Assembly: GCF_002847345.1 (NCBI RefSeq)
Contig: NZ_LXFV01000034.1
Location: forward strand, 1-64,000
Reading direction: 5' to 3'
Length of the DNA: 64,000 nt
Origin: Pectobacterium peruviense
GTDB lineage: Bacteria; Pseudomonadota; Gammaproteobacteria; Enterobacterales; Enterobacteriaceae
Below are positions 1-10,610 of this stretch, piece after piece. The stretch's first letter is position 1. Each line of letters starts with the position of its first letter. The position numbers and the translations under genes were made by a program. The notes below the pieces were generated by a model. The model was not told the DNA's origin. It searched no databases and saw only the letters and a program-made list of their open reading frames with translations.

Positions 1-20
1 AAATCAGTAAATGAAAAAAA

Positions 21-62
21 CAAAAAAGCGCTGGACGTTTTTTCCGTCACAGCGCTTTTTTA
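21..62 (-). terminator. Rho-independent terminator after sufE
   Basis: An inverted repeat with arms AAAAAAGCGCTG and CAGCGCTTTTTT surrounds a short loop. Read on the minus strand it follows the sufE stop codon and ends in a T-run, so it should end the suf transcript. The arms carry A- and T-runs on both sides, so it could work in both directions. Confidence 0.85.
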
Positions 63-83
63 TACTCAGCGAAGCAGAGAGAA

Positions 84-500
84 TTAAAGCAGTGCAGCGG
101 CATGCGCACGAATGGCACGCAGCATCGCCTCAAGTCCCTGAGAGCGGGATGGCGTCAGGTGTTGATTCAACGCCAGCGATTCAAAGAACGGTCGCACATC
201 CAGCGCAACAATCTCCTGCGCTGTCAGCCCCTGATACAGGCTGAAAACTACCGCGATCAGGCCTTTCACAATGGCAGCATCGCTGTCTCCGTGCAAAGCG
301 ATAACGCCCTGCTCGTCAGGCTGTGTCACAATCCACACCTGGCTCTGGCACCCCGAAATCAGGTTATCGGGATTACGCCACTCATCAGGCAGTGGATCAA
401 GACGCTCCCCTAACTCGATGACATACAGATATTTTTCTTCCCAGTCATTACAGCGCGCAAAATTGCGCGCCAGCTTCTGCGGTTCTGGCAGACTCGCCAT
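84..500 (-). CDS. sufE: Cysteine desulfuration protein SufE
   Basis: SufE takes persulfide sulfur from the cysteine desulfurase SufS and passes it to the SufBCD scaffold in the cytoplasm. The 138-residue protein has the usual family length. The acceptor cysteine is seen at residue 51 in the motif [10 protein letters not shown]. It is the last gene of the suf operon, 33 bases after sufS, and a strong terminator follows. The order sufA-B-C-D-S-E is that of E. coli. Identification is secure; expression presumably follows the operon promoter upstream of sufA, which lies near Fur-like sites. Confidence 0.96.
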   Translation of the reverse strand: MASLPEPQKLARNFARCNDWEEKYLYVIELGERLDPLPDEWRNPDNLISGCQSQVWIVTQPDEQGVIALHGDSDAAIVKGLIAVVFSLYQGLTAQEIVALDVRPFFESLALNQHLTPSRSQGLEAMLRAIRAHAAALL

Positions 501-533
501 GGTTTCCTCCCCGAACAGATTCGCGCGCGGCGC

Positions 534-1760
534 TTAACTGCCCAGCAATCGATGGATACGTTGCAATCCGGCAACCAGCCGGTCAATTTCTTCGCGCGTA
601 GTATAAACGGCCAGCGAGGCGCGGCACATACTGGGAACACCATAGTGTTCCATCAGCGGCATCGCGCAATGGTGGCCGGTGCGAATCGCAATACCATATC
701 GATCGAGGAAACTTCCCACATCATAGGCGTGGTGCTGCCCAAGGTTAAACGCAATAACGCCGTGCCGTTCGGCAGGACCGTACAAGGTCAAATCCGGCAC
801 TTGCGTTAGCGCCTCCAGCGCGTACTGCATCAGCGAAGATTCATAACGCTGAATCTCTTCACGCCCCAGTGCCGTCACATAATCCAGTGCGGCACCTAAG
901 CCCATAATGCCGCCCGTGTTAGGCGATCCAGCTTCAAAGCGCCACGGTGAATCTGCATAGGTGGTACCCGTACGCAGGCTAACCTGACGGATCATCGCCC
1001 CGCCGCCTTCCCACGGTGGCATAGCCTGAAGCAGGTCACGTTTGCCATACAGCACACCAATGCCTGAAGGGCCGTAGATCTTATGTCCTGAAAAGACAAA
1101 GAAATCGCAATCCAGATCCTGTACATCGACAGGCTGATGCATAATCGACTGCGCACCATCGACCAACACAACAGCACCTGCCGCTTTTGCCTGTGCAATC
1201 ATCGCTTTCACTGGGTTCAGCGTGCCCAACACATTGGATATCTGCGTCACCGCCAGCAGACGAGTGCGTTCATCCAACAGCGCGGGAAGCTGTGCCACAT
1301 CCAGCGAACCATCTTCAGCCAGCGGCAATACGCGAACTTCAACGCCACGCGCTTCTGCCAGCATCTGCCAGGGAACAATATTAGCGTGGTGCTCCATCTC
1401 GGTGATAATCAGATTATCGCCCGGCTGGATGAAGGTGCGGCCATAGCTGTTAGCCACCAGATTGATGGCCTCCGTCGTACCACGTACAAAGACAATCTCT
1501 TCCACTGAGGCGGCATTGATAAAGGACGCCACCTTTTCGCGTACGGCTTCCATCGAGCTGGTCGCCTGCGCGCTCAGCGTATGAATGCCGCGATGCACAG
1601 CGGCGTATTCATGGCGATAGAATTCGGCTTCACGCTCAATAACCGACTGCGGCTTTTGCGCACTCGCGGCGCTATCAAGATAGGCTAACGGCTGGCCGTT
1701 AACCTCGCTTGCCAGCAGCGGGAAATCGGCACGAACCCGTTCAATAGGATAACTCATCAT
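534..1760 (-). CDS. sufS: Cysteine desulfurase SufS
   Basis: SufS is a PLP-dependent group II cysteine desulfurase that turns L-cysteine into L-alanine and an enzyme persulfide for Fe-S assembly. The 408-residue protein has the PLP-lysine motif [10 protein letters not shown] near residue 227 and the catalytic loop cysteine at residue 365 in RTGHHCAMP. The length matches the E. coli protein (about 406). Its ATG overlaps the end of sufD by four bases, indicating translational coupling. It works with SufE, encoded directly downstream. No oddity was seen. Confidence 0.97.
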   Translation of the reverse strand: MMSYPIERVRADFPLLASEVNGQPLAYLDSAASAQKPQSVIEREAEFYRHEYAAVHRGIHTLSAQATSSMEAVREKVASFINAASVEEIVFVRGTTEAINLVANSYGRTFIQPGDNLIITEMEHHANIVPWQMLAEARGVEVRVLPLAEDGSLDVAQLPALLDERTRLLAVTQISNVLGTLNPVKAMIAQAKAAGAVVLVDGAQSIMHQPVDVQDLDCDFFVFSGHKIYGPSGIGVLYGKRDLLQAMPPWEGGGAMIRQVSLRTGTTYADSPWRFEAGSPNTGGIMGLGAALDYVTALGREEIQRYESSLMQYALEALTQVPDLTLYGPAERHGVIAFNLGQHHAYDVGSFLDRYGIAIRTGHHCAMPLMEHYGVPSMCRASLAVYTTREEIDRLVAGLQRIHRLLGS

Positions 1761-3103
1761 ACCGCCTTGCCGGCATTCGCCAACGCGTTAGGCAAACGCT
1801 GCGCGATACGTTCCAGAACCGCATCTCGCAGAGACTCGTTTTCAATCGCTTCTGTGACTTCCGCTGCGAAGGCGAAGATGATCATCTGTTGCGCATCCTG
1901 CTGCGTAATACCGCGAGAACGCAGATAGAACAGCTGTTCTTCGTCCATACGGCCAATGGTCGCGCCGTGGCTGCATTTCACGTCATCCGCATAGATTTCC
2001 AACTGCGGCTTGGTGTCTACCTCGGCCAGTCGACCCAGCAGCAGGTTGTTGTTGGTCATCTGTCCGTCGGTTTTCAGCGCATGTGGCGCAACCTTGATCA
2101 TGCCGTTAAATACCGCTCGGGCGCGATCGTTGACGATGACTTTATGTAACTGACGACTTTCGCCGTTGCCCTGATTGTGTTCAAGATACGTTCGCGTATC
2201 ACACACTTCGCTGCCGACAGGCAAAATCAGGCTGTTCATGGACAGATTCGTCCCTTCGCCGTTCAACTGAGCACTGGTGTGGTGACGCGTCAGCCCTGCT
2301 CCCAGCAGGAAGCTATGGCTGCGAACCCGAGCATCGCGTGCCAGAACCAGATCGTTGTGCGCGAAGTGGTAGCTCGCCGCCGCTTCAAACGCCAGCTTAT
2401 AGTGGCTAACCTGGCTATTTTCCGCTGCATTCACCGTCAGGCGTGCACCGGTAAAGTGCGCATGCTCGTCCAGACTGACGTAGTGCTCGATAATTTCCGC
2501 ACTCGCGCCGCGCTCAACGTTCAGATGATGACGATGGTGAACCGTATTCAACGCCGCAGCCTGGCTGCTGCTGATGTGCAGCAAGTAAAGCGGTTTTTCC
2601 GCTTGCTGCCCGGCAGCCAGACGAATCAACGTGCTCGTACTCGCCAGACTTTCGGTCAGATGCAGGAACACTTCTGACTGAATCGCCGCAGGCAGCACGC
2701 CATGCGCATGAGACGCCTGTACGTTAACCTGATACGGTCCCCAGGCGCTGTCGCTCAGTTCTGCGTTGAATACGCCATCGACAAACACCAGACGCCAGCT
2801 ATCCACCGCAAGTGCCAGTGCATCCACCGCAGCACGATCGATAGAGGGTGCCTGCGGTGCGACAAATTCATTACTCAGCAAGCCATCCAGAGGCGTGTAT
2901 TTCCAGTGTTCATGCTTACGATGCGGTAAGCCAAGACGCACCACGTCCTGCCAGTGTTGGTTTGCGTCTTCAGAACGACGCGACGCATCGCGTTCAAACA
3001 GGCCATGCCATTGTTGCAGCGCCTGCTCTTGTTTCTGTGCGATGCTGGTTTTACCCGCCACGTTATCGCTCGTCACATTATTGCTCGTCGGTAAGCCAGC
3101 CAT
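1757..3103 (-). CDS. sufD: Fe-S scaffold subunit SufD
   Basis: SufD partners SufB and the ATPase SufC in the SufBC2D scaffold, and is linked to iron acquisition during cluster building under iron starvation or oxidative stress. I chose the start MAGLPTSNN because it matches the E. coli N terminus; the frame extends 13 codons upstream. The protein is then 448 residues, somewhat longer than E. coli SufD (423), with the extra length near the N terminus. The C-terminal region has the SufB/SufD beta-helix sequence, including KCSHGATIG. It overlaps sufC by 26 bases. Confidence 0.95.
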   Translation of the reverse strand: MAGLPTSNNVTSDNVAGKTSIAQKQEQALQQWHGLFERDASRRSEDANQHWQDVVRLGLPHRKHEHWKYTPLDGLLSNEFVAPQAPSIDRAAVDALALAVDSWRLVFVDGVFNAELSDSAWGPYQVNVQASHAHGVLPAAIQSEVFLHLTESLASTSTLIRLAAGQQAEKPLYLLHISSSQAAALNTVHHRHHLNVERGASAEIIEHYVSLDEHAHFTGARLTVNAAENSQVSHYKLAFEAAASYHFAHNDLVLARDARVRSHSFLLGAGLTRHHTSAQLNGEGTNLSMNSLILPVGSEVCDTRTYLEHNQGNGESRQLHKVIVNDRARAVFNGMIKVAPHALKTDGQMTNNNLLLGRLAEVDTKPQLEIYADDVKCSHGATIGRMDEEQLFYLRSRGITQQDAQQMIIFAFAAEVTEAIENESLRDAVLERIAQRLPNALANAGKAV

Positions 3104-3824
3104 AGCCTTGCTCCTCCAACTGTTTAACCAGCGAGAAATCACCGGATTTCACAATGCGCCCTTGATACAGAACGTGTACGTGATCCGGTTTGATGTAATC
3201 AAGAATACGCTGGTAGTGCGTGACGATGATGAAAGAACGTTTGCCGTCACGCAGAGAATTCACGCCGTTAGAGACGATTTTCAGTGCGTCAATGTCCAAA
3301 CCAGAGTCAGTCTCATCCAGAATGCACAGATCCGGCTCCAGCGCCGCCATTTGCAGAATATCGTTACGCTTCTTCTCGCCGCCGGAGAAGCCCACGTTGA
3401 CCGAGCGGGTCAACAAATCTTCCGGCATATTCAGCAGTTTGATCTTTTCTTCGATAAAGTCGGCGAAGTCAAAGCGATCCAGCGGTTCCTGCTCGCGGTA
3501 TTTACGCACTGCGTTAACGGAGGTCTGTAGGAAGAACTGGTTGCTCACGCCAGGGATCTCTACCGGATACTGAAACGCCATGAAGACGCCTTCACCTGCG
3601 CGATCTTCTGGAGACAGCTCCAGCAAATCTTTTCCTTTGAAGCTCACCGATCCGTCGGTGACTTCATATTCTTCGCGTCCAGCCAGCGTCGCGGAGAGCG
3701 TACTTTTTCCTGAGCCATTCGGGCCCATAATCGCGTGAACTTCACCCGGCTTAATAGTGAGATTAAGCCCTTTGATGATCTCTTTGCCTTCTACGCTGAC
3801 TTTTAAATTTTCGATGCTTAACAT
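3078..3824 (-). CDS. sufC: Fe-S assembly ATPase SufC
   Basis: SufC is the ABC-type ATPase of the SufBC2D scaffold; unlike transporter ATPases it acts on a soluble complex. The 248-residue protein from the start MLSIENLKV shows Walker A GPNGSGKST, the signature GFSGGEKKR and Walker B LCILDETDSGLD. The longer frame start five codons upstream is less likely, because MLSIENLKV matches the family. It lies 97 bases after sufB, the largest gap in the operon, and overlaps sufD. Confidence 0.97.
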   Translation of the reverse strand: MLSIENLKVSVEGKEIIKGLNLTIKPGEVHAIMGPNGSGKSTLSATLAGREEYEVTDGSVSFKGKDLLELSPEDRAGEGVFMAFQYPVEIPGVSNQFFLQTSVNAVRKYREQEPLDRFDFADFIEEKIKLLNMPEDLLTRSVNVGFSGGEKKRNDILQMAALEPDLCILDETDSGLDIDALKIVSNGVNSLRDGKRSFIIVTHYQRILDYIKPDHVHVLYQGRIVKSGDFSLVKQLEEQGYGWLTDEQ

Positions 3825-3921
3825 GCTTATTCCTTCCAACGCTCAATATGGCGAGCGCTTAATGAATTCCGGGACCGATGATTCTCATTATTCGTCTGTG
3901 AAAATCCCGGTAACCGCCGAA

Positions 3922-5421
3922 TTAACCCACGCTGTGTTCCAGGCTAATCGCCAGTAACTTTTGTGCTTCTACCGCGAATTCCAACGGCAATTCAGAGAAG
4001 ACGTCCTTACAGAATCCGTTCACGATCATCGAAATAGCGTCATCTTCGCTGATACCGCGTTGCAGACAGTAGAACAACTGATCATCGCCGATTTTCGAGG
4101 TCGTCGCTTCATGCTCCAACTGCGCAGTATTGTTGCGCACTTCCACGTACGGGAAGGTGTGCGCGCCGCACTCGCTGCCGATTAGCATGGAGTCACATTG
4201 GGTAAAGTTACGGGCGTTGGTCGCGCTCGGCATAATCTTCACCAAACCACGGTAGGTGTTCTCGCTACGCCCAGCAGAAATCCCTTTGGAGATGATGGTC
4301 GAACGGGTGTTTTTGCCGATGTGAATCATCTTGGTGCCGGTATCGGCCTGCTGACGACCGTTGGTCAAGGCAACAGAGAAGAATTCACCCACGGAATAGT
4401 CACCGCGCAGAATGACGCTTGGGTATTTCCAGGTGATTGCTGAACCGGTTTCCGATTGCGTCCATGACATTTTTGAATGATCACCCGCACACAGCGCGCG
4501 CTTGGTTACGAAGTTCAGAATGCCACCTTCTGTGTCATCTTTACCGGAGAACCAGTTCTGCACCGTGGAATATTTCACTTCGGCATTCTTATTGATGATC
4601 ACTTCCACCACTGCGGCGTGCAGTTGGTAGGTGTCACGAACAGGTGCGGAGCAGCCCTCAATGTAGCTGACGTAGCTGTCGTCATCGGCGATCAGAATCG
4701 TACGCTCGAACTGACCGGTTTTTGCCGCATTGATACGGAAATACGTCGATAGTTCCATCGGGCAGCGCACGCCTTTCGGGATGTAGACAAACGTGCCGTC
4801 GGAAGCGACCGCCGAGTTCAGCGCCGCAAAGAAGTTGTCGTTCGCCGGTACAACGGTACCGAGATACTGACGCACCAGATCGGGATGTTCCTGAATCGCC
4901 TCGCTGAATGAACAGAAGATAATGCCTTTTTCAGCCAGCTCATGCCGATACGTGGTCGCAACAGATACCGAGTCAAAAATAGCATCGACCGCAACTTTCT
5001 GGCCTTCACGGACGGGAACGCCCAGCTGATTAAAGGCATTTTCTACTTCGCTGGTCAGGTAATTATTCACGTCCGTAATCCCGGATTGCTGCTTGGCACC
5101 GGGCTCAGAGCCACAGCTGTCGTCGCAGTTACCGCAGGAAGGCGCGGAATAATAGCTATAGTCCTGATAGTCGAGTTTCTCGTAATGGGCTTTCAGCCAA
5201 TGCGGCTCTTCCATCTCCAGCCACGCTTTATAGGCGTTAAGACGGAATTCCAGCATCCACTCAGGTTCATTACGCTTCGCCGAGATCGCCCGTACGACAT
5301 CTTCGTTGATGCCGTGCGCCAGCTCATCGGTTTCCAATTGCGTGAAGAAACCTTCTTTATAGCGTCCATCACCCATCCAGATCTGGACATCATCAGGTAC
5401 ATCTACCGTGCTACGTGCCAT
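3922..5421 (-). CDS. sufB: Fe-S scaffold subunit SufB
   Basis: SufB is the core scaffold on which the nascent Fe-S cluster is built from SufE-delivered sulfur. The 499-residue product is close to the E. coli length (495). Visible features are the N-terminal cysteine group CGNCDDSCG, around residues 97-105, and the conserved [13 protein letters not shown] segment holding the functional cysteine near residue 409. It starts 13 bases after sufA. The gene is intact and of normal length. Confidence 0.97.
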   Translation of the reverse strand: MARSTVDVPDDVQIWMGDGRYKEGFFTQLETDELAHGINEDVVRAISAKRNEPEWMLEFRLNAYKAWLEMEEPHWLKAHYEKLDYQDYSYYSAPSCGNCDDSCGSEPGAKQQSGITDVNNYLTSEVENAFNQLGVPVREGQKVAVDAIFDSVSVATTYRHELAEKGIIFCSFSEAIQEHPDLVRQYLGTVVPANDNFFAALNSAVASDGTFVYIPKGVRCPMELSTYFRINAAKTGQFERTILIADDDSYVSYIEGCSAPVRDTYQLHAAVVEVIINKNAEVKYSTVQNWFSGKDDTEGGILNFVTKRALCAGDHSKMSWTQSETGSAITWKYPSVILRGDYSVGEFFSVALTNGRQQADTGTKMIHIGKNTRSTIISKGISAGRSENTYRGLVKIMPSATNARNFTQCDSMLIGSECGAHTFPYVEVRNNTAQLEHEATTSKIGDDQLFYCLQRGISEDDAISMIVNGFCKDVFSELPLEFAVEAQKLLAISLEHSVG

Positions 5422-5434
5422 AATTTTTCATCAC

Positions 5435-5806
5435 TTAAATGCCAAAGCTTTCGCCACATCCACAAGCATGCTGCGCTCTGGGATTATTAAACTTGAATAT
5501 CTGATTCAGCCCTTCACGGACGAAATCAAGTTCTGTGCCGTCAATGAAAGGCATCGCTTTCAGTGGGACATACAGTTTTGCGCCATCACGTTCGAATACC
5601 AGATCGTCGGTTTCAAACTCCTGCACCAAATCCAGCACATAGCCAAACCCAGCACAGCCTGATTGTTTAACGCCAAGCCGCAGTCCTTGCACCGCTTCAT
5701 CCTGCGTCATCAGATTCTTAATCTGCTTCACGGCGCTATCAGTTAGCGTCAGTCCTTGCCAGACATTTTCATCCAGTGAAAACGTCCCTACATTTTCCGC
5801 TTGCAT
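5435..5806 (-). CDS. sufA: Fe-S cluster A-type carrier SufA
   Basis: SufA is an A-type carrier that receives Fe-S clusters from SufBCD and delivers them to apoproteins. The 123-residue protein has the three ligand cysteines of the family, at residue 51 (SGCAGF) and at residues 115 and 117 (ACGCGESFGI, at the C terminus). It is the first gene of the suf operon. The region upstream to the divergent gene at 6233 is about 425 bases and holds several Fur-like palindromes, consistent with iron control known for suf operons. Confidence 0.96.
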   Translation of the reverse strand: MQAENVGTFSLDENVWQGLTLTDSAVKQIKNLMTQDEAVQGLRLGVKQSGCAGFGYVLDLVQEFETDDLVFERDGAKLYVPLKAMPFIDGTELDFVREGLNQIFKFNNPRAQHACGCGESFGI

Positions 5807-5994
5807 ATGGAATACCTCATTGCGTGTGGTACCAGTTTTAGGCTGGTTTCCCCTAATGTTAGTGATAATGAAACTAGCTTCAACCTCTTGTTTTGCAGGG
5901 CTATTCGTAACATTTGATTTTTTAGCCTGCCAAGAGTGCTATTTTACATGCCTTAAACGCCCCAGATAACACAGAAAGAAACAACCCAAACCAT

Positions 5995-6021
5995 TGATAA
6001 CAAATGAATTATTATCATTCC
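5995..6021. promoter_or_regulatory. Fur-like site in the sufA upstream region
   Basis: The segment holds a TGATAA...TTATCA dyad with an 11-base spacer and overlaps an AATGATAATAATTCATT-type sequence on the minus strand, close to the Fur consensus GATAATGATAATCATTATC. It is about 190 bases upstream of sufA. A further AT-rich sequence with TTATCATTATTATAA lies near 6059-6075. Assignment to suf rather than the divergent gene is inference. Confidence 0.45.
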
Positions 6022-6194
6022 CGCTATCACTTTAGGTCAGATAAAAATCATCATCTCGTTATCATTATTATAACATTTATCGGTGATACCTATTTATAAA
6101 ACAGGGAAGGTATATGAAGATTTATGTGATTTCCGATCGTAATTTTAACGTTAAAGCACGTTTTGCCCATTGATCATGGCCTTTTTTATTAATA

Positions 6195-6209
6195 TGATAA
6201 TGATTATCA
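6195..6209. promoter_or_regulatory. Near-ideal Fur box
   Basis: TGATAATGATTATCA is a perfect 7-1-7 inverted repeat, the form regarded as the minimal Fur recognition unit. It ends 23 bases before the start codon of the small gene at 6233, a position where bound Fur would block transcription. It is on the far side of the divergent region from sufA, so its main target is probably the small gene. Confidence 0.75.
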
Positions 6210-6232
6210 TTTAATATTCAGGATCGATAACC

Positions 6233-6634
6233 ATGCTTTCCGTGAATGCCTGGCTGCACCACCAGATTGACGAATATAAATTTCAGATTCGCGATGCCAC
6301 TGTTGATTTCTATATGGCGGAAGCTCGCCTGAACCGTCCGGGAAGTAATATTGATCATTTACGTCGCTTTCATAACGCCTGCATGAACATGGTTGAACTG
6401 TGTCTGAAAAATGGCGATGACGACAGTTATCTGCACGCACTGGTCAAGTTGCACAATCGGTTGATTAAAGAGATCAATAATGAAGGGCGTTGCCACCTCT
6501 TTCGAGTGCAAAGCTACTACTTTGCCCGTAACACGCTGAAGTCGATTTGCCATCAGTTAAGCATGCAAGGCTCATGGGATAAAGCGACCGCGTTTCAGAC
6601 GGACTTCGTTAAGCGTGTGCCTTTTCTACCCTAA
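6233..6634 (+). CDS. Conserved-looking 133-residue protein of unknown function, Fur-boxed
   Basis: I do not recognise this protein. It is a 133-residue, soluble, probably mainly helical product with no signal peptide or membrane segment. It has scattered cysteines (CMNMVELC, RCHLF, SICHQL) and many histidines and aromatic residues. The start ATG follows an AGGA sequence by nine bases, and the codon pattern is that of a real gene. A perfect 7-1-7 Fur box lies just upstream, so expression under iron limitation is expected. It is divergent from the suf operon. A role in iron or Fe-S physiology is inferred from context only. Confidence 0.75.
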   Translation: MLSVNAWLHHQIDEYKFQIRDATVDFYMAEARLNRPGSNIDHLRRFHNACMNMVELCLKNGDDDSYLHALVKLHNRLIKEINNEGRCHLFRVQSYYFARNTLKSICHQLSMQGSWDKATAFQTDFVKRVPFLP

Positions 6635-6673
6635 AAATTATCGATTTATCCTAAAGAACTATCCATTTATCTA

Positions 6674-6711
6674 AAAAACAACCGAACCAGACCCGCCAGC
6701 AGTCTGGTTCA
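6674..6711 (-). terminator. Terminator after menI
   Basis: GAACCAGAC and GTCTGGTTC form a 9-bp stem. On the minus strand the stem is followed by GGTTGTTTTTTAG, giving a T-run. It lies between the convergent ends of menI and the small gene at 6233, and should end the ydiJ-menI transcript. Confidence 0.7.
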
Positions 6712-6722
6712 GCGTTTCATGC

Positions 6723-7139
6723 TTACGGCGTAATCACCGACGTCGTCAGACGCGAAATGCAGCACAGGCGATTCTGATTATCAAAAATCTCAATCTGCCA
6801 CACCTGACTGCGGCGACCAACGTGAAGCGCACGGCATACTCCCCGAACCTCACCTTCACGCACAGCACGTAGGTGATTAGCATTGATTTCCAGCCCCACC
6901 ACCTGCTGATCGCCCTCAGAACACAGATAGCCAGCGACAGAGCCCAGCGATTCCGCCAGCACGACCGAAGCACCACCGTGCAGTAAGCCAAACGGCTGGC
7001 GCGTGCGTGAATCCACTGGCATCACCGCTTCCAGATAATCCTCCGCAAGGCAGGTATAACGAATACCGACATGACCAACCATACACGCTTGACTCTGTTG
7101 ATTAAGCTGATCAAGCGTAACCTGTCGTTTCCATAGCAT
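6723..7139 (-). CDS. menI: Hotdog-fold acyl-CoA thioesterase MenI (YdiI)
   Basis: MenI hydrolyses 1,4-dihydroxy-2-naphthoyl-CoA in menaquinone synthesis and also acts on other acyl-CoAs. The 138-residue protein is a single hotdog domain of normal family length. It carries the active-site segment [11 protein letters not shown], which has the catalytic glutamate, around residues 54-64. Its start codon overlaps the stop of ydiJ by one base (TGATG), so the two genes are translationally coupled, as in E. coli. A hairpin terminator follows. Confidence 0.9.
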   Translation of the reverse strand: MLWKRQVTLDQLNQQSQACMVGHVGIRYTCLAEDYLEAVMPVDSRTRQPFGLLHGGASVVLAESLGSVAGYLCSEGDQQVVGLEINANHLRAVREGEVRGVCRALHVGRRSQVWQIEIFDNQNRLCCISRLTTSVITP

Positions 7140-10100
7140 CAGAGAATCTCCAGTAGGGCCTGTAGCGGGTGGCGTAATGCACTGCCTTCCATCCGTTTTA
7201 CTTGGCTACGGCACGAATAGCCAGTGGTCAGGCAGCGTTTCTGCGGCAACTTCTGCAATACCTGTTGCCAGGATAGCGCATAGATTCCCTGCGAGTTGGC
7301 GAGATTTTTGGTTTCATGACCGTAGGTTCCCGCCATGCCGCAACACCCAACGCTGACATTTTCCAGTTTTGCGCCAAAGCGCGCGAATATATCAGCCCAC
7401 TGCTTAGTGCTGATTGGCAGCGCGGTCGTTTCCGTACAGTGGCCGAGCAAATACCAGGACTCGCCAGTAGCAGGCTGAGGCGTGCTGTCTGCCAATGCTG
7501 TCACCAGCCATTCATGCACCAATTGCACCTGGAAATCACCACGCTTCTCACCCAGAATTTCACGGTATTCATCGCGGTAGCAAAGCACCAGTGCTGGATC
7601 GACACCCACCATCGGCATCCCCAGCTTGGCAACGCGATTCAGGAAATCTGCCGTCTTCGATGCCGTTTTGGCAAAGCGCTGTAAGAAGCCTTTAATGTGC
7701 TGTGCCTTTCCGTTTGGCGAGAACGGCAATAGCACCGGTTTCAGGTTCAGTTTTTCGATCAGATGAACGAAATCCGCCACCACCTGCGCATCGTAATAGC
7801 TGGTAAACGGATCCTGCACGATTAACACGTACTGCTGACGCGCCTGCTCCGATAGCTGTTCCAGCTGTTCAAGCGTGGTGTTGACTCCGCTATGCCCGGC
7901 AAACTGCTGACGAAGCGACGGCGATGACAGCAAAGGCAAATCGACCATGCCAATCTGGCTACGGCTCAGGTTATTCAGCAACGGCATTTTCAGGAAGAAA
8001 TTAAACGTCTTCGGGCTGCGCGCCATTAGCGGTGCATAGCTTTCGACACCCGCCACCAGATAGTCACGAACCGGACGCAGATAGCGCGTGTGATAAAGCT
8101 GTAGGAAACGGGAACGGAAACCGGGCACGTCGATCTTGATCGGGCACTGCGTTGAACAGGCTTTACACGCCAGACAGCCTGACATCGCCTCTTTAACTTC
8201 ATGCGAGAAGTCATAATCGCCTTGCTTCGCCTGCCAGGTGTTACGAGTTTTCTGGATAAAGGCGCGCAGACTCAACTTCTGCTGCGGTAAAGCGTTTTCC
8301 AATGCAACGGGATCGACACCCTGCTCCGCCAGCAGGCGCAACCATTCACGTACCAACGTTGCACGACCTTTCGGGGAGTGAATCCGATTTCCGCTGATTT
8401 TCATCGACGGACACATTGGGCTACGCGCATCAAAGTTGAAGCACAATCCGTTGCCGTTACATTCCATCGCTCCACGGAATGCGGTGCGAACCGTCAGCGG
8501 GATCGTACGGTCGAATGTGCCGCGCTTGACCGCATCGACTTTCATCATCGGTGCGTCGACATCCAGCGGCGCACAAATCTTCCCAGGATTAAGTCGGTTA
8601 TCAGGGTCAAACGCCGCCTTGATGCGACGCAGCTCAGCATACAGTTCCGGCCCAAAGAATTCGGGACTGTATTCGGCGCGGAAGCCTTTACCGTGTTCGC
8701 CCCACAGCAGGCCACCGTATTTGGCGGTCAGCGCGACAATCTGATCGGAAAGCTGTTTCATCAGCATTTCCTGTTGCGGGTCGCACATGTCCAACGCCGG
8801 GCGAACGTGCAGTACCCCGGCATCCACATGGCCGAACATGCCATATGTCAGATTGTGGCTGTCCAGCAGCGCGCGGAACTCCTCAATGTAATCGGCTAGA
8901 TGCTGAGGCGGCACGCAGGTATCTTCCGCAAACGGGATAGGCTTGGCCTGTCCTTTGCTATTGCCCAGTAGCCCGACAGCTTTCTTGCGCATAGCGTAAA
9001 TACGTTCGATGCCGGACAGGTCGTTACAGGTTTGATAACCAATCACCCCGCCTTCTCCGGTAGCTAGCAGTGTGTCCAGCCGCTGACATAGCGACTCCAC
9101 CTGCCCGTTGATGAGCGCTTCATCATCACCGGCGAATTCAACGATATTCAGGCCAAGCATTTCCTGATTAGGCACATCGGTAATCAGCTCACTAACGGAA
9201 TGCCAAACGATATCTTCCCGAGCAAGATTTAAGACTTTGGAATCCACCGTTTCGACGGATAACGCCTGCGCTTCCACCATAAATGGCGCATTGCGCAATG
9301 CTGAATTGAAGGAGTCGTACTTGATATTTACCAGACGACGGCTCTTCGGCAACGGCGTGATATCGAGTTTCGCTTCGGTGATAAAAGCCAGCGTGCCTTC
9401 AGCCCCAGTCAGAATGCGCGTCAGGTCAAAGGTACGCAGATCGTCACTGAACACGTGGTGCAGGTCATAACCGGTCAAAAAGCGGTTCAGTTTAGGGAAT
9501 TTGTCGATAATCAACGCGCGCTGTTCACGACAGCGGTGCAGCACCGTGTGGTAAATACGGCCGACGGGAGAATCTTCTTCTGCCAGTTGTTCTGCCAGTT
9601 CTACCGGCATCGCCTGCGTATCCAGCATCTCGCCGCCTAGCAGCACCGCACGCAACCCCAGCACATGGTCTGAGGTTTTACCGTATACCAGCGAGCCTTG
9701 CCCTGATGCATCGGTATTGATCATGCCGCCCAGCGTCGCCCGGTTACTGGTCGACAGTTCAGGCGCGAAGAAATAGCCATGAGGCTTAAGATACTGGTTG
9801 AGCTGGTCTTTAATGACGCCAGCCTCGACGCGCACCCAACCCTGTTCAGGATTGATCTCGAGAATGCGGTTCATATAACGCGACATATCGACCACGATGC
9901 CGCGATTCAGCGCCTGTCCGTTCGTTCCTGTTCCACCACCGCGTGGGGTAAAGGTCAGCCCTGAAAATCGCGACTCACCCGCCAGCCGCGACAGGATCGC
10001 GACATCGGCAGTTGAACGGGGGAATACCACCGCATCCGGTAAGAGTTGATAGATGCTGTTATCCGTCGCCATCGTCAGACGATCGGCATAATTGGTCGCC

Positions 10101-10192
10101 GTATCGCCCGTGAATCCGTTTTTCTTTAATGCTTCCAGAAAATTAAGTACCGGCTGAACCAGCCCGGGAGATTGCGTGATCTGTGGGATCAT
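7139..10192 (-). CDS. ydiJ: FAD/Fe-S oxidoreductase YdiJ, D-2-hydroxyglutarate dehydrogenase type
   Basis: The 1017-residue protein fuses an N-terminal FAD-binding domain and FAD-linked oxidase region, a ferredoxin-type segment ([18 protein letters not shown], about residue 660) and a C-terminal cysteine-rich region ([10 protein letters not shown] and [13 protein letters not shown]). This is the layout of E. coli YdiJ (1018 residues), which family work links to D-2-hydroxyglutarate oxidation. I chose the start [10 protein letters not shown]; the frame extends eight codons upstream. It is the first gene of a two-gene unit with menI. The exact substrate here is not provable from sequence. Confidence 0.9.
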   Translation of the reverse strand: MIPQITQSPGLVQPVLNFLEALKKNGFTGDTATNYADRLTMATDNSIYQLLPDAVVFPRSTADVAILSRLAGESRFSGLTFTPRGGGTGTNGQALNRGIVVDMSRYMNRILEINPEQGWVRVEAGVIKDQLNQYLKPHGYFFAPELSTSNRATLGGMINTDASGQGSLVYGKTSDHVLGLRAVLLGGEMLDTQAMPVELAEQLAEEDSPVGRIYHTVLHRCREQRALIIDKFPKLNRFLTGYDLHHVFSDDLRTFDLTRILTGAEGTLAFITEAKLDITPLPKSRRLVNIKYDSFNSALRNAPFMVEAQALSVETVDSKVLNLAREDIVWHSVSELITDVPNQEMLGLNIVEFAGDDEALINGQVESLCQRLDTLLATGEGGVIGYQTCNDLSGIERIYAMRKKAVGLLGNSKGQAKPIPFAEDTCVPPQHLADYIEEFRALLDSHNLTYGMFGHVDAGVLHVRPALDMCDPQQEMLMKQLSDQIVALTAKYGGLLWGEHGKGFRAEYSPEFFGPELYAELRRIKAAFDPDNRLNPGKICAPLDVDAPMMKVDAVKRGTFDRTIPLTVRTAFRGAMECNGNGLCFNFDARSPMCPSMKISGNRIHSPKGRATLVREWLRLLAEQGVDPVALENALPQQKLSLRAFIQKTRNTWQAKQGDYDFSHEVKEAMSGCLACKACSTQCPIKIDVPGFRSRFLQLYHTRYLRPVRDYLVAGVESYAPLMARSPKTFNFFLKMPLLNNLSRSQIGMVDLPLLSSPSLRQQFAGHSGVNTTLEQLEQLSEQARQQYVLIVQDPFTSYYDAQVVADFVHLIEKLNLKPVLLPFSPNGKAQHIKGFLQRFAKTASKTADFLNRVAKLGMPMVGVDPALVLCYRDEYREILGEKRGDFQVQLVHEWLVTALADSTPQPATGESWYLLGHCTETTALPISTKQWADIFARFGAKLENVSVGCCGMAGTYGHETKNLANSQGIYALSWQQVLQKLPQKRCLTTGYSCRSQVKRMEGSALRHPLQALLEIL

Positions 10193-10287
10193 TATTTTTT
10201 GACCCTGTCCGTACATGATGTGTTTGCCAATATGTCGTGATATGCCTGTGAAGAGGGGTATATAGCCTAATGTCGATCGCTTAAGGA

Positions 10288-10350
10288 TCGAGATACCGGG
10301 GCTACCACGGGGTGAGGCATCCCTACGGGAACCTCATCACCGTGTTTCCC
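10288..10350. repeat. Dispersed intergenic repeat, copy 1
   Basis: The segment reads CGAGATACCGGGGCTACCACGG and continues GGTGAGGCATCCCT, then ACGGGAACCTCATCACCG. A closely similar block, CGAGATACACGGGCGACCACGG then AGTGAGGCATCCCT, occurs at 13297-13334. It lies between ydiJ and ydiK. The GGTGAGG and CCTCATCACC parts can pair, so the transcript may fold. I associate this motif with Pectobacterium genomes but could not check. Confidence 0.6.
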
Positions 10351-10610
10351 CTAAAGCCACGTTTAAGTGACGAGCATTGGTATATAGCCGCCCTTTCATC
10401 GGGGACATCACGTTTTATCACATTTCGCAATCGTGTGCGCTCCCAGAACGGCAAAAACATACAGCGTGTTGGCTAACCGCTGTTTCACCAACAAAATGTT
10501 CAACAGGCTGTCAAAACACCCTGAAATATCTCATGATGACTGGTGATGAGATCACTTCACCCAAACTACCTCACCTTCAGCCTTTTCTTTTGCTATTGAG
10601 GAACGATTCG

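Noticed and set aside
2766-3530. 254-residue plus-strand frame across sufD and sufC
   Set aside because: Antisense to two overlapping, well-identified suf genes; composition is that of a shadow frame.
6040-6080. Third Fur box between suf and the small gene
   Set aside because: AT-rich with partial TTATCATTATT matches only; too weak to call as its own site.
10377-10610. N-terminal extension of ydiK from an upstream ATG
   Set aside because: The extension lacks family sequence and coding character; the TTG at 10611 with a good ribosome site gives the usual length.
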